Assembly (NCBI RefSeq): GCF_011038795.1
Contig: NZ_JAAKDU010000001.1
Location: forward strand, 62,001 to 126,000
Length of the DNA stretch: 64,000 nucleotides
Origin: Streptococcus tangpeifui
GTDB taxonomy: Bacteria > Bacillota > Bacilli > Lactobacillales > Streptococcaceae
Reading direction: 5' to 3'
Part shown: one piece after another, positions 46,058 to 55,765 of the stretch
How positions within the stretch are numbered: the stretch's first letter is position 1
Layout of the letters: every line of letters starts with the position of its first letter
Made by a program: the position numbers and the translations under genes
The notes under the pieces: model-generated
Database searches by the model: none
The model's input: the letters and a program-made list of their open reading frames with translations, nothing else
What the model was told of the DNA's origin: nothing

Positions 46058-47414
46058 TAATCCTGTTGTTGAAAATCTTAATACCTTTGAATTAGCCCTA
46101 CTTATTCTCTTGGCTTTGGTTGCCCTTTACTTTATTTATCAGGCAGTTCGAGAATACCGCAATGCTAAGACTATTCGGGCGATCAGTCAAAAGGTGACCA
46201 GTTTGATTGCTGGTGATTACACAGAAGATCTCCATTTAAAGGGCGACTCTGAGTTAATTGAGTTGGGGACCAACTTGAATGACCTGTCGGATGTCCTCCA
46301 TCTGACCCATGAAAACCTTTCGCAGGAACGCAACCGTCTAGCTTCTGTCCTCTCCTATATGAGCGATGGAGTTTTGGCGACCAATCGAGTTGGAAAGATT
46401 ACCATGATTAATGATACAGCCCGTAAACAGCTGAATCTGACCCGAGAAGAAGCTCTTGAGATGAATATCATGGATCTGATTGATTCGGATGACTATGATT
46501 ATCGCGATTTAATTACTCAGACCCCAGAGGTGACTCTTTATCGCCGCAATGAATACGATGAATTTATCACCTTGCGGGTTAATTTTGCTCTCAACCGAAG
46601 GGAGAGTGGCTTTATCTCTGGTTTGGTTGCTGTTTTGCATGATACAACTGAGCAGGAAAAGGAGGAACGAGAGCGCCGTCTCTTTGTCTCGACCGTCAGT
46701 CATGAACTGCGGACCCCTTTGACTTCGGTTAAATCCTATTTAGAGGCTCTCAATGAAGGAGCTCTTAATGAAGATGTAGCCCCTAGTTTTATTCAGGTTT
46801 CGCTGGATGAGACTAACCGGATGATGCGGATGATTTCTGACCTCTTGCAGTTGTCGCGGATTGATAATGATACCAGCCATTTAGAAGTTGAAATGACTAA
46901 TTTTACAGCTTTCATCACGGTTATTCTCAATCGTTTTGACCAAATTAAGAGTCAGCAGGATTCCGATAAGGATTATGAAATTATTCGTAACTATCCGCTC
47001 AATCCAATCTGGGTTGAAATTGATACTGATAAAATGACTCAAGTGCTGGATAATATTCTCAATAATGCTATCAAATACTCGCCTGATGGCGGTGAGATTA
47101 CAGTTTCAATGACTACTACGGATACTCAGTTAATCATTTCGATCTCCGATCAAGGGCTGGGTATTCCTAAGAAGGACCTGCCTTTGATTTTCGATCGCTT
47201 CTATCGTGTAGATAAAGCACGCAGTCGGGCTCAAGGTGGTACCGGTCTGGGCTTGGCTATTGCCAAGGAAATTATTAAGCAACATCATGGCTTTATTTGG
47301 GCTAAGAGTGAATATGGTCAGGGTTCGACCTTTACCATTGTTCTCCCTTATGATAAGGAGCCCGACGACTTTGAGGATGAATGGGAGGAAGATGAGTCAG
47401 TCGATGACCAATAA
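46050..47414 (+). CDS. vicK: Sensor histidine kinase VicK (WalK)
   Basis: 454 residues. It has a single N-terminal membrane segment (about residues 12-30) and no large outside loop, the streptococcal VicK build. A HAMP region (about 35-95), a PAS domain (about 95-200), HisKA with H218 in [12 protein letters not shown], and an ATPase domain ([34 protein letters not shown]) follow. The acidic C-terminal tail is where vicX begins. Confidence 0.95.
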   Translation: MNNNPVVENLNTFELALLILLALVALYFIYQAVREYRNAKTIRAISQKVTSLIAGDYTEDLHLKGDSELIELGTNLNDLSDVLHLTHENLSQERNRLASVLSYMSDGVLATNRVGKITMINDTARKQLNLTREEALEMNIMDLIDSDDYDYRDLITQTPEVTLYRRNEYDEFITLRVNFALNRRESGFISGLVAVLHDTTEQEKEERERRLFVSTVSHELRTPLTSVKSYLEALNEGALNEDVAPSFIQVSLDETNRMMRMISDLLQLSRIDNDTSHLEVEMTNFTAFITVILNRFDQIKSQQDSDKDYEIIRNYPLNPIWVEIDTDKMTQVLDNILNNAIKYSPDGGEITVSMTTTDTQLIISISDQGLGIPKKDLPLIFDRFYRVDKARSRAQGGTGLGLAIAKEIIKQHHGFIWAKSEYGQGSTFTIVLPYDKEPDDFEDEWEEDESVDDQ

Positions 47415-48213
47415 AGGTTTTAAATATAGTATTTTAGCATCGGGTTCCTCAGGGAACTCCTTTTACTTGGAAACTCCCAAGAAGAAGCTCTTGATTGATG
47501 CAGGCCTTTCAGGAAAGAAGATTACCAGTCTTCTGGCTGAAATTGACCGTAAACCTGAAGATTTGGATGCTATATTAGTTACCCATGAGCATAAAGACCA
47601 TATCCACGGTGTTGGTGTTTTGGCTCGAAAGTATGGACTGCCTATCTATGCTAATAAAAAAACTTGGCAGACCATGGATGCTCACAATATGATTGGTAAG
47701 ATTGACCCAGAGCAGAAACATATTTTTGAGCGGGGTAAGGTCGTGACCTTTGGCGATATTGATATTGAGAGTTTTGGTGTCAGTCATGATGCCGTTGATC
47801 CTCAATTCTACCGCTTTATGAAAGACGACAAGAGTTTTGTTATGCTGACAGATACGGGTTATGTCAGTGATCGGATGGCAGCTCTGATTGAAAATGCGGA
47901 TGGTTATCTGATTGAGTCCAATCACGATATCGAAATCCTACGCTCAGGTGCCTATCCTTGGAGTCTTAAACAGCGAATCTTATCGGATAAGGGTCACCTC
48001 TCTAATGAGGATGGCTCTGAAACCATGATTCGCACCATTGGCAATCGGACCAAGAAGATTTATCTGGGCCATCTCAGTAAGGAGAATAATATCAAGGAAT
48101 TGGCCCACATGACTATGGAAAACAACCTGATTCAGGCTGATTTTGGTGTTGGTCATGACTTTAAAATCTTAGATACCTCGCCGGATGAGGCTACCCCGCT
48201 GACGGATATATAA
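47404..48213 (+). CDS. vicX: VicX (YycJ/WalJ) metallo-beta-lactamase-fold protein
   Basis: 269 residues from the ATG at 47404, the length of the streptococcal homologues. An ATG 12 bases upstream has GGAGG only three bases before it. Zinc motif THEHKDHIHG, plus SHDAVDPQFY and TDTGYVSDR. The gene overlaps the end of vicK by 11 bases. The biochemical function is unsettled. Homologues resemble nucleases and the gene is co-transcribed with vicRK. Confidence 0.92.
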   Translation: MTNKGFKYSILASGSSGNSFYLETPKKKLLIDAGLSGKKITSLLAEIDRKPEDLDAILVTHEHKDHIHGVGVLARKYGLPIYANKKTWQTMDAHNMIGKIDPEQKHIFERGKVVTFGDIDIESFGVSHDAVDPQFYRFMKDDKSFVMLTDTGYVSDRMAALIENADGYLIESNHDIEILRSGAYPWSLKQRILSDKGHLSNEDGSETMIRTIGNRTKKIYLGHLSKENNIKELAHMTMENNLIQADFGVGHDFKILDTSPDEATPLTDI

Positions 48214-48236
48214 AAACTACAGGCACTAATAAACAA

Positions 48237-48276
48237 AAAAACGGAGCTGGTTCTACCTAGCTCCGTTTTTTAGCAA
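48237..48276. terminator. Bidirectional terminator between vicX and trkH
   Basis: AAAAACGGAGCT and AGCTCCGTTTTTT form an 11-12 bp stem around GGTTCTACCT. Confidence 0.92.
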
Positions 48277-48315
48277 GAGAGCCATTCTTACCGAACAGCT
48301 CCTTTTGATTTAGTC

Positions 48316-49755
48316 TTAATATTTAGACCAAGTTTTTGGGATAAAGAGGAGGAGAACCGGATAGATTTCCAGACGTCCGGCAATCATGGCTAGAGACATG
48401 AGAAACTTAGCCCAGGGACTGAAAATGGCGAAGGTATCCGCAGTTCCCAGCATTGGACCAATATTGTTGAAAGTGGAGGCGACAGCACTAACAACAATGA
48501 TAAAATCATTATTGTCCAAACTAATTAATAAAATCAGTCCTATGAAAATCATAGCATAGACAGTCAGATACTTGAGAATACCGTGCTGAGTAGCCTTATC
48601 CAGCGGGCTATGGTTGATATGGAGGGACATGACCCGATTGGGGTAAAGGGTTTTTAGAATTTGATTTTTGGTAATCTTGCTGACAATCAATGAACGCATA
48701 ACCTTGAAACCACCGGCTGTAGAACCAGCAGATCCCCCAATAATCATCAGCACTAAAAGGATAACCTGAGAAAAAAGGGGCCACTTGGTTAGGTCGGTAA
48801 TGCCAAAGCCGGTCGTGGTGATAACATTGGAAACTTCAAAGAAGGAGTAGCGCAAACTTTGAGCCCAAGAGCCATACAGGTGGAAAATATTGAGGAAGAT
48901 CAGTCCTGTAGCTATGGCTACAATGCTTAGGTAGGTTCGCAGTTCTTCATCACCAAAGAAAATCTTGAACTTCCGAATCAAGAGGAAGTAGTAGAGATTA
49001 AAATTCACTCCGAAAATCAAGGTTCCAATGGAAACGATAACTGTAATCAGGCTGCTGTGGTAGTGAGCAATGCTATCGTTATAGACAGCGAAGCCTCCAG
49101 TGCCGGCACCGCCCATAGCAGTAATGACACTATCGTAAAAGGGCATACCGCAAGACCAAAGAATGACTGCAAAAATAGCAAACATTCCCAAGTAGATAAT
49201 GTAGAGAATTTGAGCGGTGTTCTTAAGTTTGGAGACTACTTTACCAAAGACGGGGCCAGGAACTTCTGCTCGCATGACTTCCAAGTGAGCATTTTTAGAA
49301 TTTTCCATAATTGCCAAAGCAAAGACCAATACTCCCATCCCCCCGATTAAATGAGTGAAACTCCGCCAAAAGAGCAGGGCATGGGAGAGGACGCTGACAT
49401 CGGGCAAGATAGTAGCGCCAGTCGTTGTAAAACCTGAACTGACTTCAAAGAAGGCATCCACTAGGCTGGGAATTTGACCGGAAAAGACAAAGGGCAGCGC
49501 TCCGAAGAAGGACCAGAGAATCCAACAGAGGGCGACAATCAACATCCCTTCCTTCGTATAAATACGATAGTTTTTGGGTTTAAAGGCAGAGCCTGTCAAG
49601 CCCAGCAGACCAAGAATTCCCATCGTAGTCAGTAGGCTGGCAAATACCTGCCAATCCTCATGGTAGATGAGAGCGACAAACAAGGGAACAGTCAGCAGAC
49701 CGGCTTCAATCAGTAATAATTTCGCTAGGAGGTAGCGGACCATAGAACGATTCAT
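48316..49755 (-). CDS. trkH: Trk-type potassium uptake channel
   Basis: 479 residues, about ten to twelve membrane segments with four pore-loop glycines: SSGFTTTGAT, MGGAGTGGFAVY, NVITTTGFG and STFNNIGP. That repeated 'T.G' pattern is the K+ selectivity filter of the TrkH/KtrB superfamily. Ten bases downstream of trkA on the same strand, so the channel and its RCK subunit form one operon. Confidence 0.9.
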   Translation of the reverse strand: MNRSMVRYLLAKLLLIEAGLLTVPLFVALIYHEDWQVFASLLTTMGILGLLGLTGSAFKPKNYRIYTKEGMLIVALCWILWSFFGALPFVFSGQIPSLVDAFFEVSSGFTTTGATILPDVSVLSHALLFWRSFTHLIGGMGVLVFALAIMENSKNAHLEVMRAEVPGPVFGKVVSKLKNTAQILYIIYLGMFAIFAVILWSCGMPFYDSVITAMGGAGTGGFAVYNDSIAHYHSSLITVIVSIGTLIFGVNFNLYYFLLIRKFKIFFGDEELRTYLSIVAIATGLIFLNIFHLYGSWAQSLRYSFFEVSNVITTTGFGITDLTKWPLFSQVILLVLMIIGGSAGSTAGGFKVMRSLIVSKITKNQILKTLYPNRVMSLHINHSPLDKATQHGILKYLTVYAMIFIGLILLISLDNNDFIIVVSAVASTFNNIGPMLGTADTFAIFSPWAKFLMSLAMIAGRLEIYPVLLLFIPKTWSKY

Positions 49756-49765
49756 TCAGGCCACC

Positions 49766-51115
49766 TCATTTCAAAAGATCGTAAATATCAGTGATATTAG
49801 TCAGCAGGGTTACCACGACGATTTTATCACCGACCTCATAAGTATCCTGTCCGGTTGGAAACAGCGGTTTGCCCTTACGGATGATAGCAGCCACCAAGAC
49901 TCCTTTTTTGAGTTGCACATCAGCCAGATGCTTACCGGCGATTTTATTCTTTTCACGGATTTCGAACTGGAGAGTTTCGATCTTACCATTAGCAATATGG
50001 TGGACAGCATCCAAACTTGACGATTCTTGAGCATTGACCCGGCCGCGGATGAAATGCATCATACTGTCGACCGCAATGGATTTTGGTGTAACAATGCTGG
50101 AAAATCCATCGGTGTCGATAATTTCCAAAAGGCTGGTTCGATTAACCTTGGTAATGTTTTTTTCAATTCCTAAGGTATCAAGAAACATGGAAGAGATGAT
50201 ATTTTCTTCATCGACCCCTGTCAGTGTAGCCACAGCATCGTAGTTTTCAACACCTTCTTCAACCAGAATATTTTTAGCGGTTCCGTCTCCCAAAACAATA
50301 GGGATTTCTGGAAATTCTTGGCTAAAGTATTGGCTACGCTTTTCAGTAATTTCAATGACCTTGAGCTTAATTTTGGTGTTGCGCAAGAGATTGAGCAGAT
50401 AGTAGGTAATTCGTCCTGCTCCAATAATCATCATATTCTTGATGACCTTGCTTTTGACAAAATTGTGGAAGAGAATCATTTCGATGCGGTCGCCGGTCAC
50501 GTAGATTTTGTCACCAGTGAGCAGCTGATCATCTCCGTCAGGAATAATGACTTGGCCATCACGCTTGATGGCACAGACCAAGATATTACCAAATTTCCGG
50601 CGAAATTGATCGAGTGAAAGGTCGCAAAGCCTGCTCTTTTCAGTGATTTTGAATTCCATCAACATAATGCGGCCGTTGACAAAGTGTTCAACCGATAGAG
50701 CTCCTGGAAAATCAACACTGTTGGCAATGTAACGGGCTGCTAGAAGCTCAGGGTTGACCACCATGGAGAAGCCCAAGAAATTATTATCCTTAAAATAGGC
50801 ATTGGAATATTCCGGATTACGGACCCGAACGATGGTTTCCTTGGCCCCCATTTTTTTAGCTAAGACGGCCGAAATCATATTGACTTCGTCTTGGTCGGAA
50901 ATAGCAACAAAAATATCACAGTGCTGGACATCAGCTTGCTCCAGAATTTTATAGTTGGCACCATTGCCAACGATTCCCATAATATCTAAGCGTCTGCTAA
51001 CACGCCCCAAGACCTCTTCCTTTTCTTCAATTAAGGTCACATCATGCTTTTCTTCGACTAGAGAACGACAAAGGGCGGTACCGACTTTACCACCGCCGAC
51101 AACAATAATTTTCAT
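49766..51115 (-). CDS. trkA: Trk system regulatory subunit TrkA
   Basis: 449 residues with two RCK units. Each has a Rossmann NAD-binding start (MKIIVVGGGKVGTALC near residue 1 and NMMIIGAGRITYYLL near 227) and a C-terminal RCK_C segment, the last of which includes GVLVAAIIRKGKPLFPTGQDTYEVGDKIVVV. Such double proteins gate TrkH with NAD(H)/ATP and, in Firmicutes, c-di-AMP. The gene precedes trkH. Confidence 0.92.
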   Translation of the reverse strand: MKIIVVGGGKVGTALCRSLVEEKHDVTLIEEKEEVLGRVSRRLDIMGIVGNGANYKILEQADVQHCDIFVAISDQDEVNMISAVLAKKMGAKETIVRVRNPEYSNAYFKDNNFLGFSMVVNPELLAARYIANSVDFPGALSVEHFVNGRIMLMEFKITEKSRLCDLSLDQFRRKFGNILVCAIKRDGQVIIPDGDDQLLTGDKIYVTGDRIEMILFHNFVKSKVIKNMMIIGAGRITYYLLNLLRNTKIKLKVIEITEKRSQYFSQEFPEIPIVLGDGTAKNILVEEGVENYDAVATLTGVDEENIISSMFLDTLGIEKNITKVNRTSLLEIIDTDGFSSIVTPKSIAVDSMMHFIRGRVNAQESSSLDAVHHIANGKIETLQFEIREKNKIAGKHLADVQLKKGVLVAAIIRKGKPLFPTGQDTYEVGDKIVVVTLLTNITDIYDLLK

Positions 51116-51437
51116 TGCTTTTCCTTATATGTTAATCTATGGACCGAATTTTTATAAGCCTTAATGTTTTTTAAGCATGGGCTTACATTCATTGCATTTG
51201 TGCGATGCTTAGCTGAGATAAAAATCGGTTCTTTAGCTTTTTAAAATAGCCCAAAAAGGCTTAAGCTAATATATTATCTTACTCTTTTTTTGTAGAAAAA
51301 TCACCCCTTTTTTTAAAATAATAAATCTTGAAATAAGATTGAAATGAACTAGTTTTAGGACTGTAAAGAAGAATTTTCTGAAACTAGTGTAAGAGTCATC
51401 CTTTTTGTAATATTTTAAAATTTTTATTTAGTAAGTG
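51116..51437. other. Non-coding upstream region of trkA
   Basis: AT-rich, no gene recognised. It must contain the trkA promoter on the minus strand, but no consensus pair stood out. Confidence 0.35.
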
Positions 51438-51465
51438 TTGACTTCTAGCTATAGAGTGTTATACT
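51438..51465 (+). promoter_or_regulatory. Consensus-like promoter
   Basis: TTGACT at 51438-51443 and TATACT at 51460-51465 with a 16-base spacer. The start of transcription would be near 51472. Confidence 0.7.
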
Positions 51466-51471
51466 AAACTG

Positions 51472-51577
51472 TAGAGAATCGTTGATTTAAATCAAACCTG
51501 TTATGATTTAAGTTAATGAGCCACCACCAACCATGCTGTTTGCTGAGCTTGACTCCGGGCAGCGTGGTTATTTTTTT
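51472..51577 (+). ncRNA. Candidate small RNA or attenuated leader
   Basis: A promoter at 51438 is followed after about 100 bases by a terminator: AACCATGCTG (51529-51538) pairs with CAGCGTGGTT (51560-51569), then seven Ts. The interval has a palindrome (GATTTAAATC) but no good short frame with an RBS. The transcript could be an independent small RNA, or a leader controlling trmL, whose start is 60 bases after the terminator. Confidence 0.45.
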
Positions 51578-51636
51578 GTAAGTTGTGAAAAAATGAAATG
51601 GTAATGAAAAATCGGGAAAAATCTTGTGAGGTAGTT

Positions 51637-52185
51637 ATGGTCGTTCAGCCCTTCATTCAGGAAAACTATCATGAGACCAAAGGTCGCAATCATGTGGTTC
51701 TCTTTCAGCCGCAAATTCCAGCTAATACGGGTAATATTGCTCGTACTTGTGCAGCTACTAACAGCCCCTTGCATATTATTAAGCCTATGGGCTTTCCTAT
51801 CGATGATCGTAAGATGAAGCGAGCAGGTCTGGATTATTGGGATAAGTTGGATATTAGTTTCTACGATAGCCTAGAGGAGTTTCTAGCTCAATGTCAAGGG
51901 GCTGTCCATCTGGTGTCAAAGTTTGCTGAAAGCACTTACTCTGATATCGATTATGCAGATGATCAGGATCATTATTTCATCTTTGGGCGAGAGGACAAAG
52001 GCTTGCCAGAGGACTTTATGCGAAAGAATAGTGAGAAAGCTATGCGGATTCCTATGAATGATCAGCATGTTCGTAGTCTCAATCTTTCTAACACTGTCTG
52101 CATGATTGTCTATGAAGCCTTGCGGCAGCAGAATTTCAGCCATCTGGATTTAGTTCATACCTACGAAAATGACAAATTGAAATAA
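51637..52185 (+). CDS. trmL: tRNA (cytidine/uridine-34 2'-O-)-methyltransferase TrmL
   Basis: 182 residues from the ATG at 51637, with GAGG five bases upstream; earlier in-frame ATGs have no RBS. SPOUT-fold motifs are [24 protein letters not shown], the SAM-binding knot [13 protein letters not shown] and [29 protein letters not shown]. It methylates the wobble nucleotide of certain leucine tRNAs. A promoter-terminator pair lies just upstream. Confidence 0.9.
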   Translation: MVVQPFIQENYHETKGRNHVVLFQPQIPANTGNIARTCAATNSPLHIIKPMGFPIDDRKMKRAGLDYWDKLDISFYDSLEEFLAQCQGAVHLVSKFAESTYSDIDYADDQDHYFIFGREDKGLPEDFMRKNSEKAMRIPMNDQHVRSLNLSNTVCMIVYEALRQQNFSHLDLVHTYENDKLK

Positions 52186-52273
52186 GATAAGTGATCACTA
52201 GTGTTCAAATGAGAATTTGAACAAGGTTATCTGCTTCAGAATCGATTCATTTCTAAATTGGTTAGCAAAAATT

Positions 52274-52309
52274 TCGGACTTAGCGGTCCGAGATTTTTTG
52301 TTTTAGTTT
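52274..52309 (+). terminator. Terminator after trmL
   Basis: CTCGGACC-type stem: TCGGAC and GTCCGA around TTAGCG, followed by GATTTTTTG. Confidence 0.8.
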
Positions 52310-52463
52310 ATGATAATGGGGATAATTAAAAGTCCCTTACCCATAAAGTAATAGTTCGTTTGATAAAGTAGGTAAGATAAAAAAACGATTCTAGTCTCCT
52401 TTTGTCAAAGAGATGATGGCTTAATGAGTGGTTCTTAGATGGGGACCAGTTTAACTTGAGAAT
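52310..52463. other. Non-coding stretch
   Basis: No gene recognised between the trmL terminator and the inverted repeat at 52464. AT-rich. Confidence 0.4.
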
Positions 52464-52507
52464 GGGACAGTCCCTTATGAAGAAATACACTCATAAGGGA
52501 CTGTCCC
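52464..52507. repeat. Perfect 17-bp inverted repeat
   Basis: GGGACAGTCCCTTATGA (52464-52480) and TCATAAGGGACTGTCCC (52491-52507) are exact reverse complements separated by ten bases. The arms are GC-richer than the surroundings and begin with a smaller palindrome, GGGACAGTCCC. No T-tract follows, so it is not a standard terminator. Confidence 0.92.
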
Positions 52508-52696
52508 AGATGTTTCTTTAATTCTTGAATGACAATTTTCGTAGGTAATATTTCTTCCAAAACCATAAAGTTAAATTCAAAATTAAAAGTATGGCTTGTT
52601 TCGCTTTTGTGTCAGAGGTGTTTTACCTTATTTGAAAAAATTTTATAGGCTAGACAATACTTGACCAGATTAAGTAAGTTTTTAAGATTTATAATC

Positions 52697-52725
52697 TTGC
52701 TTTTGTCGGCCTTTTTTGTTATGCT
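52697..52725 (+). promoter_or_regulatory. Promoter of riboswitch-ribU
   Basis: TTGCTT at 52697-52702 and TATGCT at 52720-52725 with a 17-base spacer. Transcription would begin at the 5' edge of the aptamer. Confidence 0.6.
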
Positions 52726-52732
52726 TAGAATG

Positions 52733-52857
52733 TCTTCAGGGCAGGGTGAAATTCCCGACCGGCGGTGACGGCTTCCAAAGAAGCAGAAGTCCGCGAACCT
52801 TACGAGGTTGATGTGGTGGAACTCCACAACCGACAGTACAGTCTGGAAGGGAGGAGA
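52733..52857 (+). ncRNA. FMN riboswitch (RFN element)
   Basis: All hallmark segments occur in order: TCTTCAGGGCAGGGTG, GAAATTCCCGACCGGCGGT, AGTCCGCGA, the TGGTGGAACTCCACAACCGACAGTA segment (split here: GGTGGAACTCCAC then ACCGACAGTACAG) and TCTGGAAGGGAGGAGA closing the first stem. FMN binding is expected to lower expression of the downstream riboflavin transporter. Confidence 0.96.
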
Positions 52858-52947
52858 CAAGTTTTTTGTGCTACAAAGGAACTCTAAGGTAGCTGGGCTC
52901 ATCTAAGGGCTAAGGTACCTAGATCTTTTGTTCTAAAATGACTTAGC

Positions 52948-52982
52948 CTCCTTCAATTTGGAAAAAATTGGAGGAATTTTTT
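52948..52982 (+). promoter_or_regulatory. Riboswitch expression platform
   Basis: CCTC-CTT-CAATTT pairs with AAATTG-GAGG and is followed by AATTTTTT just before the ribU ATG. The hairpin contains the Shine-Dalgarno GGAGG, so it can both hide the RBS and act as a terminator-like stem. An upstream alternative pairing partner lies around 52890-52915. Confidence 0.6.
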
Positions 52983-53552
52983 ATGTCAACATCTATCAAA
53001 TCGACGCGTCGTTTGGCCTATATTGCCATTCTTTCGGCGGTGTCCTTCTTACTCATGTATTTTAGCTTTCCGCTGATTCCAGGGGCTAGCTTTTTGCTGG
53101 TTGATTTTTCAATTTTACCAGTGCTTCTAGCACTTGCTATCTTTGACCTCAAGAGTGCTTTTGCAGTTCTAACTTTCCGCACTTTGTTAAAATTGCTTTT
53201 AAATAACGGAGGTATTGGTACCTTGATTGGTTTGCCAATGAACTATATTGCTCTCAGTCTCTTTATAGCAACGCTGGGGCTGACATGGAAAAAAAAGCAG
53301 ACACTTAAATCTTATTGTCTGGGAGCTGGTTTGGGGACACTAGGTTTAACGGCTGCCATGATTATTCTAAATTATATTTATGCAGCTCCTCTCTATGCTA
53401 AGTTTGCTAATTTTGATATTAAGGCTATTTTGGGAATGGCGAACTACCTTTTTGCCATGGTCCTTCCTTTTAATCTCATTGAAGGGGTAATTTTTGCAGT
53501 CAGCTTTTATTTACTCTACTTGGCCATCAGACCGCTCATAGCAAAATTATAG
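52983..53552 (+). CDS. ribU: Riboflavin ECF transporter S component RibU
   Basis: 189 residues from the ATG at 52983. Six hydrophobic segments and the typical YIAILSAVSFLLMYFSFPLIPGASFLLVDFSILPVLLA-like N-terminal region (here split into its motifs LSAVSFLLM and DFSILPVLLA) and LNYIYAAPLYA. It binds riboflavin and uses a shared EcfAAT energy module. Direct control by the FMN riboswitch just upstream makes the substrate assignment firm. No riboflavin synthesis genes are in the window. Confidence 0.93.
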   Translation: MSTSIKSTRRLAYIAILSAVSFLLMYFSFPLIPGASFLLVDFSILPVLLALAIFDLKSAFAVLTFRTLLKLLLNNGGIGTLIGLPMNYIALSLFIATLGLTWKKKQTLKSYCLGAGLGTLGLTAAMIILNYIYAAPLYAKFANFDIKAILGMANYLFAMVLPFNLIEGVIFAVSFYLLYLAIRPLIAKL

Positions 53553-53573
53553 ACCCTGTGTTATAATATCTTT

Positions 53574-54215
53574 ATGCATAATCGACAAAAATATTTTATT
53601 CGAGCTAGCTTTGCAGCCCTGCTCTTTGTTATTTTAGGTTATATCGTTAAGTTTGACCCTCGTTCCCTGCAAGGGTTCGATAAGTCTATTCAATCTGCTG
53701 TTCGAGGGGATTTACCGGCTCTTCTGACAGCCTTCTTTAGGACTATAACGCATTCTTCAAGCTTACTGATTATATTTGTAGTGATTGTTGGTTTTATGAT
53801 TGGCAGGAAATGGTATATAGAAACTGGTTTTTTGACTCTGCTGGGGATCATTGATTTTGTCTTAGTAGTAATTTTAAAAAATCTTTATCAGCGCCCTCGT
53901 CCATCAATTCGGCATCTGGTAGTAGAAACAGGGTATTCTTTTCCCAGTGCGCATTCTCTAGTATTGATGCTGATCGTTGGTGGTATGATTATTATCGCCC
54001 GTCAGCGGATTAAACAAAAAGTTATTCGTTACCTTGTAGAATTTTTGTTAGGATTAGTTATCTTTCTTATCGGTCTGTCGAGGATTTATCTGGGAGTACA
54101 TTATCCAACGGATGTTCTTGCCAGTTTTATCCTAGGCTACGGTGTTTTAAATTTAGTCTATCCATTCTACGATGAGCTTCGCTTTGAGTGGCGCTTCAAA
54201 AATAAACAAAAGTGA
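53574..54215 (+). CDS. PAP2-family membrane phosphatase
   Basis: 213 residues, about six membrane segments. The three phosphatase motifs are KNLYQRPRPS, SFPSAHSLVLM and SRIYLGVHYPTDVLAS, with the catalytic histidines in the second and third. Members dephosphorylate undecaprenyl pyrophosphate or lipid phosphates, the former giving bacitracin tolerance. Which applies here cannot be told. It follows ribU by 21 bases and has no strong RBS, so it may be expressed by read-through. Confidence 0.87.
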   Translation: MHNRQKYFIRASFAALLFVILGYIVKFDPRSLQGFDKSIQSAVRGDLPALLTAFFRTITHSSSLLIIFVVIVGFMIGRKWYIETGFLTLLGIIDFVLVVILKNLYQRPRPSIRHLVVETGYSFPSAHSLVLMLIVGGMIIIARQRIKQKVIRYLVEFLLGLVIFLIGLSRIYLGVHYPTDVLASFILGYGVLNLVYPFYDELRFEWRFKNKQK

Positions 54216-54241
54216 GGGAAGATCTTCGGATCTTCTCTTTT
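54213..54241 (+). terminator. Intrinsic terminator
   Basis: GAAGATC-TTCG-GATCTTC with a stable UUCG tetraloop, followed by TCTTTTGT. Confidence 0.88.
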
Positions 54242-54341
54242 GTATCCTTAATTTTCCCAGCCGTATTGACGAGTTCAGTCTTTTGTATTAAGATGGTTTC
54301 ATACATCATATTACATTTCAGCTTTATAAAGAGGTAGAATA

Positions 54342-55589
54342 TTGAAACGAATTTTATCAACGTGGAATCGCACCAGCTTATTGAAACGAATTGCCATTGG
54401 TGTTGTCTGTGGTGCTGTTCTTGGTTTGGTCCTTCCCAAGCTTACCATCATTGGTCTCCTAGGAAAATTGTTTGTTGGTGCTTTGAAGGCTATTGCCCCT
54501 CTTTTGGTCTTTGCCCTAGTAGCTAACGCTCTATCACAAACGCGTGAAGGACAAAAATCCAATATGACCACTGTTATCGGTCTCTATATGTTTGGTACCT
54601 TTGCAGCTGCTCTGACTGCTGTTATCTCTCATTATCTTTTTCCCATTAAATTGACTCTATCTGGTGCAGCGACAAAGGCAGCTTCAAGCCTTTCTCAATC
54701 ACCTAAAGGGGTGGGAGCTGTCTTTCAGGCTTTGCTTTTGAAGATGGTCGATAATCCTATCCACGCTCTAGTTGAAGCTAACTATATCGGAGTTTTGGTT
54801 TGGGCAGTTGTCTTTGGTTTTGCCATGCGGACAGCCAGTCAGCATACCAAGGAATTGCTTAATACGATTGCTGAGGTAACTTCACAGATTGTTCGCTGGA
54901 TTATTAATCTAGCTCCTTTTGGAATTCTTGGTTTGGTTTTTACAACCATTTCAGAGAATGGGATTAGTGTTCTTTCCAGGTATGGTATTTTAATCCTTGT
55001 CCTAGTGGGTACGATGGCCTTTGTTGCTTTAGTAGTCAATCCAATCATTGCTGTTATCATGATGCGTCGCAATCCTTATCCCTTGGTTTTACGTTGCTTG
55101 AGAGAATCTGGTGTGACGGCCTTCTTTACTCGCTCATCGGCTGCCAATATTCCGGTCAACATGAAGCTTTGTGAGGACCTTGGCTTGGATCCAGATACTT
55201 ATTCGGTATCTATTCCTTTGGGGTCCACGATCAATATGGCTGGGGCCGCTGTCACCATCAATGTTTTGACTTTGGCAGCGACTTCAACTCTGGGGATTCA
55301 TGTAGATTTTGCGACAGCTCTGATTCTGAGTGTAGTGGCTGCTATTTCAGCATGTGGGGCATCTGGGGTAGCCGGAGGTTCATTGCTTTTAATTCCAGTT
55401 GCCTGCAGCTTGTTTGGAATTGATAATGATACAGCCATGCAGGTGGTTGGAGCTGGATTTATCGTTGGTGTTATTCAAGATTCCTGTGAGACTGCTCTCA
55501 ATTCATCAACCGATGTTCTCTTTACTGCAGTTGCTGAACTGTCAGCCTGGGGGAGAGAAAAATCGACTAATAAATCAGTTAAACTTTAG
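54342..55589 (+). CDS. sstT: Serine/threonine:Na+ symporter SstT
   Basis: 415 residues beginning at a TTG (54342) that has GAGG seven bases upstream; no suitable ATG is nearby, so a TTG start is proposed. DAACS/SstT features include [32 protein letters not shown] and [19 protein letters not shown], with eight membrane segments and two re-entrant loops. It imports serine and threonine with sodium. Confidence 0.93.
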   Translation: MKRILSTWNRTSLLKRIAIGVVCGAVLGLVLPKLTIIGLLGKLFVGALKAIAPLLVFALVANALSQTREGQKSNMTTVIGLYMFGTFAAALTAVISHYLFPIKLTLSGAATKAASSLSQSPKGVGAVFQALLLKMVDNPIHALVEANYIGVLVWAVVFGFAMRTASQHTKELLNTIAEVTSQIVRWIINLAPFGILGLVFTTISENGISVLSRYGILILVLVGTMAFVALVVNPIIAVIMMRRNPYPLVLRCLRESGVTAFFTRSSAANIPVNMKLCEDLGLDPDTYSVSIPLGSTINMAGAAVTINVLTLAATSTLGIHVDFATALILSVVAAISACGASGVAGGSLLLIPVACSLFGIDNDTAMQVVGAGFIVGVIQDSCETALNSSTDVLFTAVAELSAWGREKSTNKSVKL

Positions 55590-55596
55590 CTATAAC

Positions 55597-55634
55597 AAAA
55601 GGGCTCTGACTATCCATGGTCGGAGCTCTTTGCT
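55597..55634 (+). terminator. Intrinsic terminator after sstT
   Basis: AAGGGCTCTGAC pairs with GTCGGAGCTCTTT (one bulge) around TATCCATG. Confidence 0.8.
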
Positions 55635-55765
55635 TAGATGAGGTTGCTTTGAAATTAGCTAACCTGCTGAGAGATTATTATAACTGGTTATAGAAAAAAT
55701 CTAAGCTGAAGAGCTGGTCAAATATGCTATAATGAAGGGCAACAAGAATGAAAAGAAGGACATCT

